64,000 nt of DNA from Bidens hawaiensis (lineage: Eukaryota; Streptophyta; Magnoliopsida; Asterales; Asteraceae): assembly GCA_021521415.1 (NCBI GenBank), contig JAIQDT010002844.1, forward strand, positions 62,001-126,000. Reading direction: 5' to 3'. The notes beneath the pieces are model-generated. The model saw nothing but the letters and a program-made list of their open reading frames with translations, was not told the origin of the DNA and searched no databases. Position 1 is the first letter of the stretch. Every line of letters begins with the position of its first letter. Shown piece by piece: positions 33,707 to 43,950 of this stretch. The position numbers and the translations under genes are program-made.

Positions 33707-35337
33707 ATACCTTTTTACTTGATGAATTACAGGCATCGGTCTTATTTGATTTGGGTGCCAGTAGAAGTTTTATGTCTACCGCTTTCTGTTCCTCGTTGAA
33801 TAAATCGCCCGAGCGTGTAGTCGATGTGTTTGAGGTTGAGGTCGCCGTTGGAAAGTCCGTTTCCGTGTCTAGGGCTATTCAGGGTTGTTCCATCGAGTTG
33901 TCTGGGTATAGATTTCCGGTGCGATTGTACTTGATGCCGCTTGGCTGTTTCGATGTGGTGCTTGGGATGGAGTGGCTCGCAAGTGTTGATGCTCAGATCG
34001 TTTGTGGTCAGAAACTTGTACGTCTAAGGGCCTCGGATGGGACCCAAATTATGGTCTTTGGTGATCGGAATGGTGCGACGCCACATATCATATCCATGCT
34101 TAAGGCGGGAAAGTTGATGCAGCGGTGGTGCGGGGCGTATCTGGCGTATGCTATAAACGTGAATACCAAGGTGGCTACCGTCGGTGATGTTCCTATTGTT
34201 CGGGATTTCCCAGATGTATTTCCGGATGATTTGTCATATGTGCCGCCGGATCGTGAGGTCGAGTTACAAATAGACCTAGTACCGGGAGCCAAACCTGTTG
34301 CTCGAGCCCTTTACCGTCTAACACCGAATGAAATGAAAGAACTAATGGCTCAATTGGATGACTTGCTTGACAAGGGCTTCATTCGACCGAGCATCTCACC
34401 TTGGGGTGCCCCGGTCCTGTTCGTTAAGAAGAAGGACGGTAGCATGCGGATGTGCATTGACTACCGTGAATTGAATAAACTCACTGTTAAAAATCGGTAC
34501 CCTCTCCCAAGGATCAACGACTTATTTGATCAGCTCCAAGGAGTTAGTTGGTTCTCAAAGATCGACCTTAGGTTCAGGTATCATCAGTTGAAAATTCGGG
34601 AGGAAGATATTCCTAAGACTGCCTTCCGCACTCGTTATGGGCATTATGAATTCCTCGTGATGTCTTTCGGTTTGACCAACGCACTGGCTGCGTTCATGGA
34701 TCTTATGAACCGGGTGTGTAGGCCGATGCTCGATCGTTCGGTAATTGTGTTCATCGACGACATTCTTATGTATTCCAAAAGTGAATCCGATCACACCGTC
34801 CATCTCACGGAAGTTTTGGAAGCTCTGCGAAAGAACAAATTGTATGCGAAATTTTCTAAGTGTTCCTTTTGGTTACGCGAGGTTCAGTTCTTGGGTCATG
34901 TCATTAACCCAAGTGGTATTTTAGTTGACCTTGCAAAAGTGGAAGCCGTAAATGAATGGGAATCTCCTAAGTCTCCGTCAGAAATTCATAGTTTTCTGGG
35001 CTTGGCGGGGTATTATCGCCGCTTTATTCCTGGCTTTTCAAAAATTGCTTCATCATTGACTAAGTTGACTAAGAAGAGCGTTAAGTTTGTTTGGGGTATT
35101 GAGCAAGAGGAAGCTTTCCTCGAGTTAAAGAATATGTTGACGCATGCCCCGATTCTAGCTTTACCTGATGGCACCGATGATTTAGTGGTTTATTATGATG
35201 CCTCTTACCAGGGGCTTGGGTGTGTTCTGATGCAGCGAGGCCGAGTCATCGCTTATGCCTCACGGCAGTTGAAGCCTCATGAGGCGAATTATCCTACTCA
35301 CCATTTTGGAGCTGGCGGCGTTTGTGTTTGCTCTTAA
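33707..35337 (+). CDS. B1 protease, reverse transcriptase and start of RNase H
   Basis: The open frame covers protease ([12 protein letters not shown], where DLG replaces the catalytic DTG or DSG), the linker [15 protein letters not shown] ([26 protein letters not shown], catalytic [13 protein letters not shown] as in other plant gypsy RTs) and the connection region ([19 protein letters not shown]). RNase H starts with [18 protein letters not shown]. The frame then slips at about 35,300 (YPTHH instead of YPTHDLE). The Ser-to-Leu change in the protease alone should kill this copy. Confidence 0.9.
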
Positions 35338-36964
35338 GTTATGGAGGCATTATTTGTACGGTGTTCCTTGCGTTATCTATACCGATCATAAGAGCTTAAA
35401 GTATTTCTTAGAACAAAAGGAACTAAATATGCGACAGTGTCGGTGGTTGGAGTTGATTAAGGATTATGATCTGGAGATTATGTACCATCCCGGTAAGGCT
35501 AACGTGGTACCCGACGCGTTGAGCCGGAAGGAGAGACTGAAACCAATTCGTGTAAAATCTTATCAGCTTATTCTTAAACCCGATATTTTAAAGCAGATAG
35601 CCAACGTTCAAAATGATGCTTTACAGGTGGAATGGATTGTCTCAGAGCGTATTTGGGGTCAACAGAAATTGTTGGAAGACATCGGTGATGGGGTGAAGTA
35701 TAAGGATGGGCGTTTAGAGGTACCGAGGTATGGGGGATTCAGAGGTAAAATTTGGATGAAGCACACAAGTCGCGCTATTCCATTCACCCGGGCGCGACCA
35801 AGATGTACCAAGACCTGAAGAGGAATTATTGGTGGCTTGCGATGAAGTTTGAGGTGGCTCAGTATGTGAGTAAGTGTTTGACGTGTCTACAAGTTAAGGC
35901 TGAGCACCAGAAGCCGTTCGGGAAGCTTCAGCCCTTGGAAATACTTGAATGGAATTGGGAGCATCTTACGATGGATTTTGTGACCAAACTGCCTCGCACT
36001 CCTAGGGGTAGTTATGACACCATTTGGGTAATCGTTGATAGACTGATCAAGAGCGCTCGTTTCTTGTCGATCCGAGAAACTTTTAATTCTGAGCAGTTGG
36101 CCGATGTGTTTATTCGTGAGATTGTTCTAGGCACGGGGTGCCGGTATCTATTGTTTCGGATAGGGATACGCGTTTTACCTCTAGGTTTTGGAAGAAGTTT
36201 CATGAGGAGATGGGAACCAAACTCCTCATCAGTACCGCTTATCACCCGCAAACGGATGGTCAGTCCGAGAGGACCATTCAGACTCTTGAGGATATGTTGC
36301 GTGCTTGTGTTATCGATTTTGGTGGTAGTTGGGATCGTCACTTACCATTAGTCGAGCTCTCTTATATTAACAGTTATCATGCCACGATTGGGATGCCACC
36401 GTTTGAGATGTTGTATGGTCGGAGGTGTAGGACTCTAGTCTGTTGGGGTTCCATTGGTCAGAAACAGTTGGGTAGTTTGGAGGTGGTTGAGGCTACGACT
36501 GAGAAGCTTGATAAGATTAAGGCTTTTATGAAGGCCGCTCAGGATCGTCAAAAGTCCTATGCGGATAAAAGGCGAAGACCTACTGTGTTTGAGGCAGGGG
36601 ATCGGGTTATGTTGAAAGTTTCTTCTTGGACGGGTATTATTCGTTTTCGTAAGAGGGGGAAGCTTAGTTCGAGGTTTTTTGGTCCGTTCCGTATATTGTC
36701 CCGTGTTGGTGAGGTAGCGTATAGACCGGAGTTTCCCGATGAGCTCGCGGGGATTCATCCTACTTTCCACGTGTCCCATCTGAGAAAATGTTTAGCGGAC
36801 GATGAGGCCCATGTGCCTCTTGATGATATTGAGCCGATAGTAAATTGAACTACGTTGAAGAACCTATCGCTATTCTTGACCGTCAGGAAAGGCGTTTGAG
36901 GAATAAAGTAGTTAGGTAGGTGAAGGTGCAGTGGAGGCACCATAGGGGTTCCGAAGCTACTTGG
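35279..36964 (+). pseudogene. B1 RNase H end, integrase and truncated chromodomain
   Basis: The shifted frame continues RNase H ([27 protein letters not shown]). Two more slips (about 35,745 and 36,130) break the integrase, whose parts are still clear: zinc-finger end CLTCLQVKAEHQKPFG, MDFVTKLPRTPRGSYDTIWV with the first Asp, [13 protein letters not shown] with the second and [13 protein letters not shown] with the Glu. The frame from 36,138 ends at [12 protein letters not shown]. In the +1 frame the chromodomain begins (EEPIAILDRQERR, KVQWRHHRGSEATW) and is cut after EATW by the LTR patch at 36,965. Confidence 0.88.
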
Positions 36965-37173
36965 GCGGTGAAGGGCATACGTGGATGGAAGATTTCATTA
37001 TTAAACATTTCTTTTGAAAAGTTTATCAAACATATTTAAATTGGTTTTGGGAACTTATTTATTAGTTATGGTTTTCCGCTGATTTATACTCTGAATTGGT
37101 TGTTTTAATGAAATGAACTGTTTTTGAGTTTAAGTATTTTGTATGAATATCAACTGTAGGATTCCCGGGATTC
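36953..37173 (+). repeat. Patch of LTR 3' end inside the chromodomain
   Basis: These bases copy B1 LTR positions 30,552-30,784 (GGTGAAGGGCATACGTGG, TTTCTTTTGAAAAGTTTATC, GGATTCCCGGGATTC), lacking about 12 nt of a short repeat. Entry is at GAAGCTACTTGG, shared by LTR and pol. Exit is at ATTC, and pol then resumes at GAGGCTACTTGGGAGTCC. The undisturbed order is seen in B2 at 45,870-45,890. Confidence 0.9.
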
Positions 37174-37260
37174 GAGGCTACTTGGGAGTCCGAAGATGAG
37201 AAGATGAAACTCTATCCTCAGTTGTTCCTGCCACATAAAGATTCGGGGGCGAATCCCACT

Positions 37261-37276
37261 GTAAGGGGGGTGGACT
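37261..37276 (+). other. B1 polypurine tract
   Basis: GTAAGGGGGGTGGACT directly precedes the 3' LTR. Confidence 0.85.
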
Positions 37277-38480
37277 TGTAACGCCCGTTAATTTACGGTT
37301 TAAGGATTTAAATCATGTAAAAATGTATACTTCTCGGGAGTTATCCGGCATATTTCATTGGCCCTACCATCTTCCCGGTACGTTAAATCCTTAACTTTAC
37401 TTCCAGTTGCCATATCTTTCAAATTTGAGGGGCTAGGATGAAACATTTTTATATTATAACATAAAACTTAAAAACCTAACCCTAGCCACTCTTGCACGTC
37501 CGATCGGCAGCTTTAAGCCCCCCCCCCCCTGCGATTTTCTTCTTTCCAGCCAAGGTGTGAGCGTAAAACAACAATTAAAGGTTAGTACTACAATTCCCCA
37601 AGTCTTTTACACCTTAATTGACCCTTATATCAAGCGTATTAATCATTAAATTGTGTGTTGTAGGCTTACCGGGTGGCTGTCAATTCTAACCTTTTCGGGA
37701 CTATTTTGGTTGAGGCTTTTGCACCAAAATACTCCTAGGTATGTCTAGTATATCATACTTAAAAATCATGTTCATTGGTGTTCGTTAGATTGGTCAACTA
37801 GTTGTAGTTTGATTGTTAGTGTTCGGTTGACTAGAATTGTAGTTTGATGCGTTTAACTCGAGGGTTGAAGTGATTAACGACCAATTCAGCTCGGGGGCAC
37901 TTGGTTTGATGTACGGGCTGTTGAAAAATCATTTTTATAAGTTATGGGGCTGAATTGGTTGTCGGTTACTCCGACAGGTCGGTACAACGCGCAATTGCGT
38001 TTATTGAATAGTTGGTGCGTTGTACTTGCGAGTTACCGACCCATTTGACTCATGTGGCGTCGTGTGGACTTGTTGGCCGTGAATTTATCATATTGGGTCC
38101 ACAAGGGGCTGAGTTGGATGTTAACGGCCTAAACGACTCTTAAACCTGCGTGTTAGTGTCACTTAGTGCTTCAGGGGGCAATTTGGGAATTCTTTATTCC
38201 CGGGAGTACCTAAGGGTCATTTTGGTGAATGTGAGACCTCGGGGACTGTTGTGATTTAGTTTGATGAGGTCGAGGGTTTAGGTAACTCGAACCATGTTAG
38301 AACGTCTCGTAGGATAAACGAGTCCTTTCGATGTCGATTGTAATGTTATATGTAAACCGACAGGTGTCTGAGTTTTGGGATTACTTAGAGATCATCTGGC
38401 TCGTGGTGAATACGTGTCTTGTGTCAGGTGAGTTCATGATGCCCCCTTTTAACTCTTTTTAAGTTTTGCGCTAGCATGCA
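37277..38480 (+). repeat. B1 3' LTR, truncated by A1
   Basis: It is parallel to 28,836-30,040. It is interrupted at GCTAGCATGCA by the TGTAACACCCC start of chromovirus A1. The remaining 750 bp or so should lie beyond A1 but are absent from the window. Confidence 0.92.
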
Positions 38481-38703
38481 TGTAACACCCCGGCTTAAAG
38501 CGGAAACGTCCGAGTGTGACGTACAGATTGTTCAAACACACGTGACACTATTGGGTGACAATAATAACATTAATTCATTTAAGGATCAAATAACACAATG
38601 TTTGAAGGTAACAATACAAATACAATCATATACGATAATTTTGTTTATTAAATAACCTAAATATTCTAAGTGTCTTCTCGTCTTCAGCCTCTAACAATAG
38701 TAC

Positions 38704-39118
38704 CTGTAACATATATATAAAATACGGTCAACTAACTTAATAGTTGGTGAGTTTCCCACAAGTTTGAATAAATACATAAAAACCATGCAATTTCATGAAA
38801 CTTGTGATAATTAAACTACTTCGCATGCAATGTCCTTTTCAGTTGGCAACAGCCAACGTACTTGGATCGAGGGTCCATTTTTCACTCATAACAAAATGGT
38901 TCTGAGTGCAGGGGGGGGGGGGCGTATGATCATACTTATTGAGGCAACTACTTGCTGAGCACATAATCAAGTAAGCACATATAACACACAAGTCCACGAT
39001 ATGAATTTCCGTTTAATAGCTGAGTATAAAAATCAATTGCGTTTAATAGGATATATATATGCTACCCCAAAACAATAAAACATTAAAAAGTGGTGGCGAA
39101 AAACTCATTTTATAAATA
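38704..39118 (-). promoter_or_regulatory. Leader module of A1 with mutated donor
   Basis: The donor position reads ATGAGTTTTT (minus, 39,117) where relatives have GTGAGTTTTT. AAACTCAC (38,754-38,747) and TTACAG|G (38,704) are kept. One G-to-A change would abolish the putative splice site in this copy. Confidence 0.45.
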
Positions 39119-39683
39119 AGTAATAAAGGAACTTGAAAGCGTTGAAGGATGCAACAACCGAATACTCACGAAAGCTGAAGCGTGTGATCAATACCAACTA
39201 AAATAGATAAAAACAAGGCTCAATCGATAACCTTACGAGATTGTATTTTTATTGGATATTTTATGTTATTTTGTATTATTTTATATATTTGATTATTTTA
39301 TTATTATTATTTAATTCTTAACGGAGAATCGGTTATTAATATAATTTAAGTATTTTAAATGGCGAGAAAACGAAGTTTACATGCTCGAAAAGCTTGAACT
39401 ATTGTTTATACATTATATTTATATTTATTGCGTTGACTAAACGATTTATAGAAATTTAAGGTTTACTTTACGATTATTAAACGATTTTTAATAACGACTT
39501 ACGAAAACAAGAAACTTGATTTTTTACATGTAAAATGGTGGGATATATTTTATTGTTAATTTATATAATTTTTATTTAATTTAAAAAAAAGATTTTTTTT
39601 ATAACTTTATTTTGATTTTTAATTGATTAAAAGGTTAATTAATATTAATAAATTGAATTTAATTAATACAAAAAAAATATGAC

Positions 39684-39750
39684 TGACCCGGGTTTTGAAC
39701 CCGGGTCTTGGAGTTATAATCCTCGTGTTGAACCAGCTGCTCTAAACTGC
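39684..39750 (-). other. tRNA-like sequence 1 in the A1 LTR
   Basis: On the minus strand: TAGAGCAGCTGGTTCAAC (D-arm and A-box like), GGATTATAACTCC (a GGA/TCC stem with a 7-nt loop) and ACCCGGGTTCAAAACCCGGGT, an excellent T-arm/B-box shape. The acceptor stem is poor, so it is not a working tRNA. Confidence 0.5.
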
Positions 39751-39850
39751 ATATTCGTTTATGGTTTAGTTCTTAATATTTAAATATAATGACTGTTTCA
39801 AAAGAATTTTATTAATAATAATACTAACAGAGTCGGTTTATTAAACAAAA

Positions 39851-39930
39851 AATGAGCATGACCCGGGTTTCGAACCCAGGTCTCATGGTTGTGAGGAAAT
39901 GAGTTTAACCAGTTGAACTAGAAGGATATT
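39851..39930 (-). other. tRNA-like sequence 2 in the A1 LTR
   Basis: On the minus strand: CTAGTTCAACTGGTTAAACTC (D-arm like), CTCACAACCATGAG (anticodon-arm like) and CTGGGTTCGAAACCCGG, a canonical T-stem with TTCGAAA loop. It lies 100 bp from the first and has the same strand as LTR transcription. Confidence 0.5.
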
Positions 39931-40234
39931 CGTTTAAGAGTTAAGAATCATCACACATATATAATACTTCAGGTTCATCTTCTTCACATGAAGAACATAA
40001 ACCCTAATAATTTAATTGACTAAATCCGTTCAATGTTTGGTGAAATTAGTTAAGGGTTTTTAATCGTTGATGCAATGACATTAACAAGCATATATTAATT
40101 ACCTTATAAGGTTTTGTTTTGACGGAGAAGATGAACTCGCCGGAAAAGTTAAGAAGTCTCCCAATTACAGAAAAATCCATGTATTAGAGGGGGGTTTGAG
40201 AAGTTTGAGCGAGTTGTTTAAGAGTTTAGGCATC

Positions 40235-40242
40235 TATTTATA
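40235..40242 (-). promoter_or_regulatory. TATA box of the A1 LTR
   Basis: TATAAATA on the minus strand in CTAGTATAAATAGATG. The same motif occurs in A2 (55,024-55,017) and D (58,535-58,528), so it marks the U3/R border of these related LTRs. Confidence 0.7.
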
Positions 40243-40851
40243 CTAGGTGGAGGAGCGTCTACGCATTTAATTCGTTAATGGTGATTCCGTGATTTCCGGC
40301 GACGATTACGGGGTGTTTTACGGCAAGGAATCACAATTAATTAGTCGCTTAATGCTTTAGGTCAACGGAGAAACACGTTTATATAAATATTTGGTTAAAA
40401 TAATAACGTTGGGTGGTGTTTGGGTCACCTCCGGCGCAGATTCCGGCGGCCGGAGGGTGGCCAGAAAAATGGGTGTGGGGGGGGGGGGGGGTTGCGGGTA
40501 GGGTTTTATGATTTAAATATAAGTTTCAGTTTAGTCCCTGGAGATTCAAAAATGTTTTAAACGGAAATGTAATATCTTTAAGTTAATAATAGTTTCCGAT
40601 GTTTACACTTTTGGCTTTAAACTTTATAACCGAATTATATGACATTTGGTTTTGGATTGTTTACACATTTAACCGATACGGCTCGATTACTTTAAGGTTC
40701 GAAAATTTATAAACACTTGAATAACTAAGAACATCGAATATTGAACAATAAATGTCGCGGATACTTTATTAATGCTAAATAATACAACGAAATGACCCAT
40801 CGGGTCGGGTTTACAAATACAAATACGAATCAGAAAATGACGAATGTCACA

Positions 40852-43800
40852 GCATTCCCTACTTTTGAAAACTTCGTCCCGAAATTAGGTTAAAGAATCC
40901 GTATCAAAAAAATAATGATACTTAGTTCGCATTTGGTCTTCCCGCTCCCTAGTAAATTCAGCGCCACACTAAGATTCCCAACGAACCTTTACCAAAGGTA
41001 TACGGCTGCGTTTGTTCTCTTTCTCCATGCGGTCCATAACTTCCACCGGTTTCTCCACAAAGTGCATAGTTTCATTGATGCGCACTTCGTCAAGTGGTAT
41101 GTGGAGATTTCCTTAGGCTAAGCATTTCTTAAGGTTTCGACACAAGAAACGTCAGACGAACATTCGCGAGTTCTTGAGGAAGTTCAAGAGTATAGGCCAC
41201 GCTACCAACACGATCGAGAATTTTGAAAGGTCCAACATATTGAGGAGATAGTTTACCCTTCTTACCGAAACGAACAACGCCTTTCCAAGGAGATACCTTG
41301 AGAAGGACACAATCACCAACATTGAACTCGAGAGGTCGTCTACGGTTATCCGCGTAGCTCTTTTGACGACTACGAGCGGCTAAAAGATTTTGTCAGATTT
41401 GCGCAATTCGATCAGTGGTCTCTTGGACAAGTTCGGGACCGGTGATTTAGGTTTCACCAATCTTGTTCCAACAAATCAGAGAACGATACTTACGACCATA
41501 GAGTGCTTCGAATGGAGCCATACCGATGCTCGTATGAAAACTATTATATAAGAGAACTCAATCAAATGAAGATGAGAATCCCAGTTTCCACCAAAATCTA
41601 AAACACAAGACCTAAGCATATCCTCAAGCGTTTGAATCGATTGCTCGGATTGCCCATCGGTTTGAGGGTGATAGACGGTGCCAAGGTCCAGACGAGTTCC
41701 CAACGCGGTTTGCAAAGATGACCAAAAGCGAGAAGTAAAACGACTATCACGATCGGAAATAATACGCAAGGGTACACCAATGACGACACACGATACGGTG
41801 AACATAGATCTGAGCGAGTTGGTCCTCTGAGAACTTTTCGTTGATCGAAATAAAGTGCGCGGACTTAGTCAAACGATCAACAACAACCCAAATTCCATCA
41901 TGGTGGTTTCGAGTGGTTGGGAGTTTGAATATGAAATCCATGGTCACATCTTCCCATTTCCAAATCGGGATGTGTGGTTGCACGAGTAAACCAGATGGTC
42001 GCTGATGCTCGGCCTTAACTTTAGCGCAAGTAAGGCACTTTACGACGTACAATGCAATGTCTTTCTTCATACTAGGCCAATAAAATGCGGACCGTAAGTC
42101 GAAATACATTTTATCCGCACAGAGAAGAATGGAATATCGTGACTTATGAGCTTCGTCCATGATGAAAGTACGAAGATCGTCACGATTGGGAACCCACAAA
42201 CAATTAAGGTAATACAACAAACCATCACGCTTAGTTTCGAGTTGAAGCTCAGCGCCACAAGACATTTCGTCGTGCATATTACCCTCGGTGACCGAGACAT
42301 GTTGGGCTTCAAAGATTCGGAGTTGGAGATCGGTTTGGACGGTCACACTATGAAGCAAGATAGATTTCACATGGGTCTTTCGACTAAGGGCATCGGCTAC
42401 AACGTTCGCTTTACCAGGATGATAGCGAATTTCGCAGTCTTAGTCGCTAAGTAATTCGGCTGATCGTCATTGCCGCATGTTCAAATACTTTTGGTCAAAA
42501 TTGTGTTGAAGACTCTTGTGGTCGGTGAATACCACACATTTTGTGCCATAAAGGTAATGTCTCCAAATTTTCAACGTGAAAACAACAGCACCGAGTTCGA
42601 GATCATGCGTCGTGTAATTCCTTTCATGAACTTTGAGTTGCCGAGAAGCGTAAGCGATGACTTTACCTCGTTGCATAAGGACACAACCGAGTCCTTGGTT
42701 AGAAGCATCGCAATAGACAACAAAGTCCTCGTTGCCCTCGGGGAGAGAAAGGATCGGCGCATCGCAAAGCATACGTTTGAGAGTTTGGAAGGCTTCATCT
42801 TGCTTTGGTCCCCACACGAAAGGCTTATCCTTGTGAGTCAAAGCGGTTAGGAGCAAAGCGATCTTGGAAAAATTGAGGATGAAGCGAAAATAATAACCCG
42901 CGAGACCAAGAAACGAACGAACTTCGGTAGGAGAGGTTGGAGTCTTCCTATTCTTGATGGCTTCGACCATGGCGGGGTCTACGTGAATACCCTTTTCGTT
43001 TACTATGTGCCCTAAGAATGGAATCTCGCTCAACCAGAATTCACACTTTGAGTACTTAGCGTAAAGTTGTTCCTTCCTCAAGAGATCAAGGATGGAATGA
43101 AGGTGCTTTGTATGCTTGGTTTTGGACTTAGAATAGTTGAGAATATCATCAATAAAGACAATCACGAATTTATCTAAGTATGGCTAGTACACGCGGTTCA
43201 TGAGGTCCATGAATACCGCGGGTGCATTAGTTAACCCAAAGGGCATAACCCTAAACTCGTAATGTCCGTATCGAGTCCGAAAGGTGGTTTTGGGTACATC
43301 ATCTTCATGCATGCGTAGTTGATGATAACCCGAACAAAGATCAATCTTGGAGAAGCAAGAAGCTCCTTGAAGTTGATCGAAGAGATCGTCGATACGAGGC
43401 AAGGGGTAACGATTCTTGACCGTAAGCTTGTTGAGATCGCGGTAGTCGATACACATACGGTGCGCTCCAAGGAGATGAACTAGGGCGAATGAACCCTTTC
43501 TCCGAAAGTTCTTGGAGTTGAGTAGACAATTCTTGCATCTCGGAGGGTGCAAGACGGTAAGGAGCCTTTGCAATCGGAGTTGCACCAGGCACGAGATCAA
43601 TGCGGAATTCAACTTTTCGAACGGGAGGAAGACCGGAAATGTCATCGGGAAATACTTCGGGATACTCGCAAACAACCTGAATGTCTTCAATCTTTTGCTC
43701 CTTCTTTTCAACAACGTTAGCCACGAACGCTACATATTTCTTACGCAAGTATGTTTGGGCTTGAAAACAAGTTATGAGGTTAAGACTCGAAGGGGAAGGC

Positions 43801-43937
43801 TTTTCACCAATAACACGAAGAGTTTGACTGTCGGTAATCGGAATACGAATAATCTTCTCAAAGCAAACAATTTCGGCACGGTGAGAGGACAACCAATCCA
43901 TGCCTACTATGATGTCGAAACTTCCCAATTGCATCAG
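40852..43937 (-). pseudogene. A1 pol: protease end, RT, RNase H, integrase, chromodomain
   Basis: Reading down from 43,934: [20 protein letters not shown] (protease end), [14 protein letters not shown], a frameshift at about 43,470, RT ([24 protein letters not shown] then a stop; [13 protein letters not shown]), RNase H ([20 protein letters not shown]; stop after LNMRQ), integrase ([59 protein letters not shown]) and, with many breaks, the C-terminal region and a chromodomain like KVRWES...GAEFT near 40,950. Frameshifts and stops are frequent, so A1 is old compared with the Tat element. RT keeps the FIDD box typical of plant chromoviruses. Confidence 0.9.
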
Positions 43938-43950
43938 GATGAGGTCGATT

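Larger units (their letters stand above)
28836..38480 (+). mobile_element. Chromovirus B1 (Ty3/gypsy, Tekay-like), decayed
   Basis: It has a 1,960-bp 5' LTR (TGTAACGCCCG...CTTACA), a tRNA-iMet type PBS, gag, protease, RT, RNase H, integrase and chromodomain in that order on the + strand, a PPT, and a 3' LTR that is cut after 1,204 bp by chromovirus A1. The two LTRs match closely (a few percent different by eye). gag holds a 1.15 kb foreign insert, and pol has at least three frameshifts. The presence of a chromodomain and the iMet PBS place it in the chromoviruses; Tekay is my best guess at the clade. Confidence 0.93.
38481..40851 (-). repeat. A1 3' LTR
   Basis: TGTAACACCCCGGCTTAAAG ... CGAATGTCACA on the + strand, 2,371 bp, related to 53,513-55,634. 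On the minus strand TATAAATA lies at 40,242-40,235 in the phrase CTAGTATAAATAG, shared with A2 and partly with D. It contains two tRNA-like segments and G/C homopolymers (38,914; 40,475). Confidence 0.92.
38481..43950 (-). mobile_element. Chromovirus A1, minus strand, 5' half missing
   Basis: Left to right it holds the element's 3' LTR, a short purine-rich tract, the integrase/chromodomain, RNase H, RT and part of protease, then ends abruptly at about 43,950 in chromovirus B2. The family is the same as A2. The last 120 bp (43,831-43,950) are present again, about 94% identical, at 48,598-48,717, so A1 and A2 are two insertions and not one element split by B2. Confidence 0.9.

Noticed and set aside
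39684..39930. Functional tRNA genes
   Set aside because: T-arms are good but acceptor stems and anticodon loops do not fit; called tRNA-like only.
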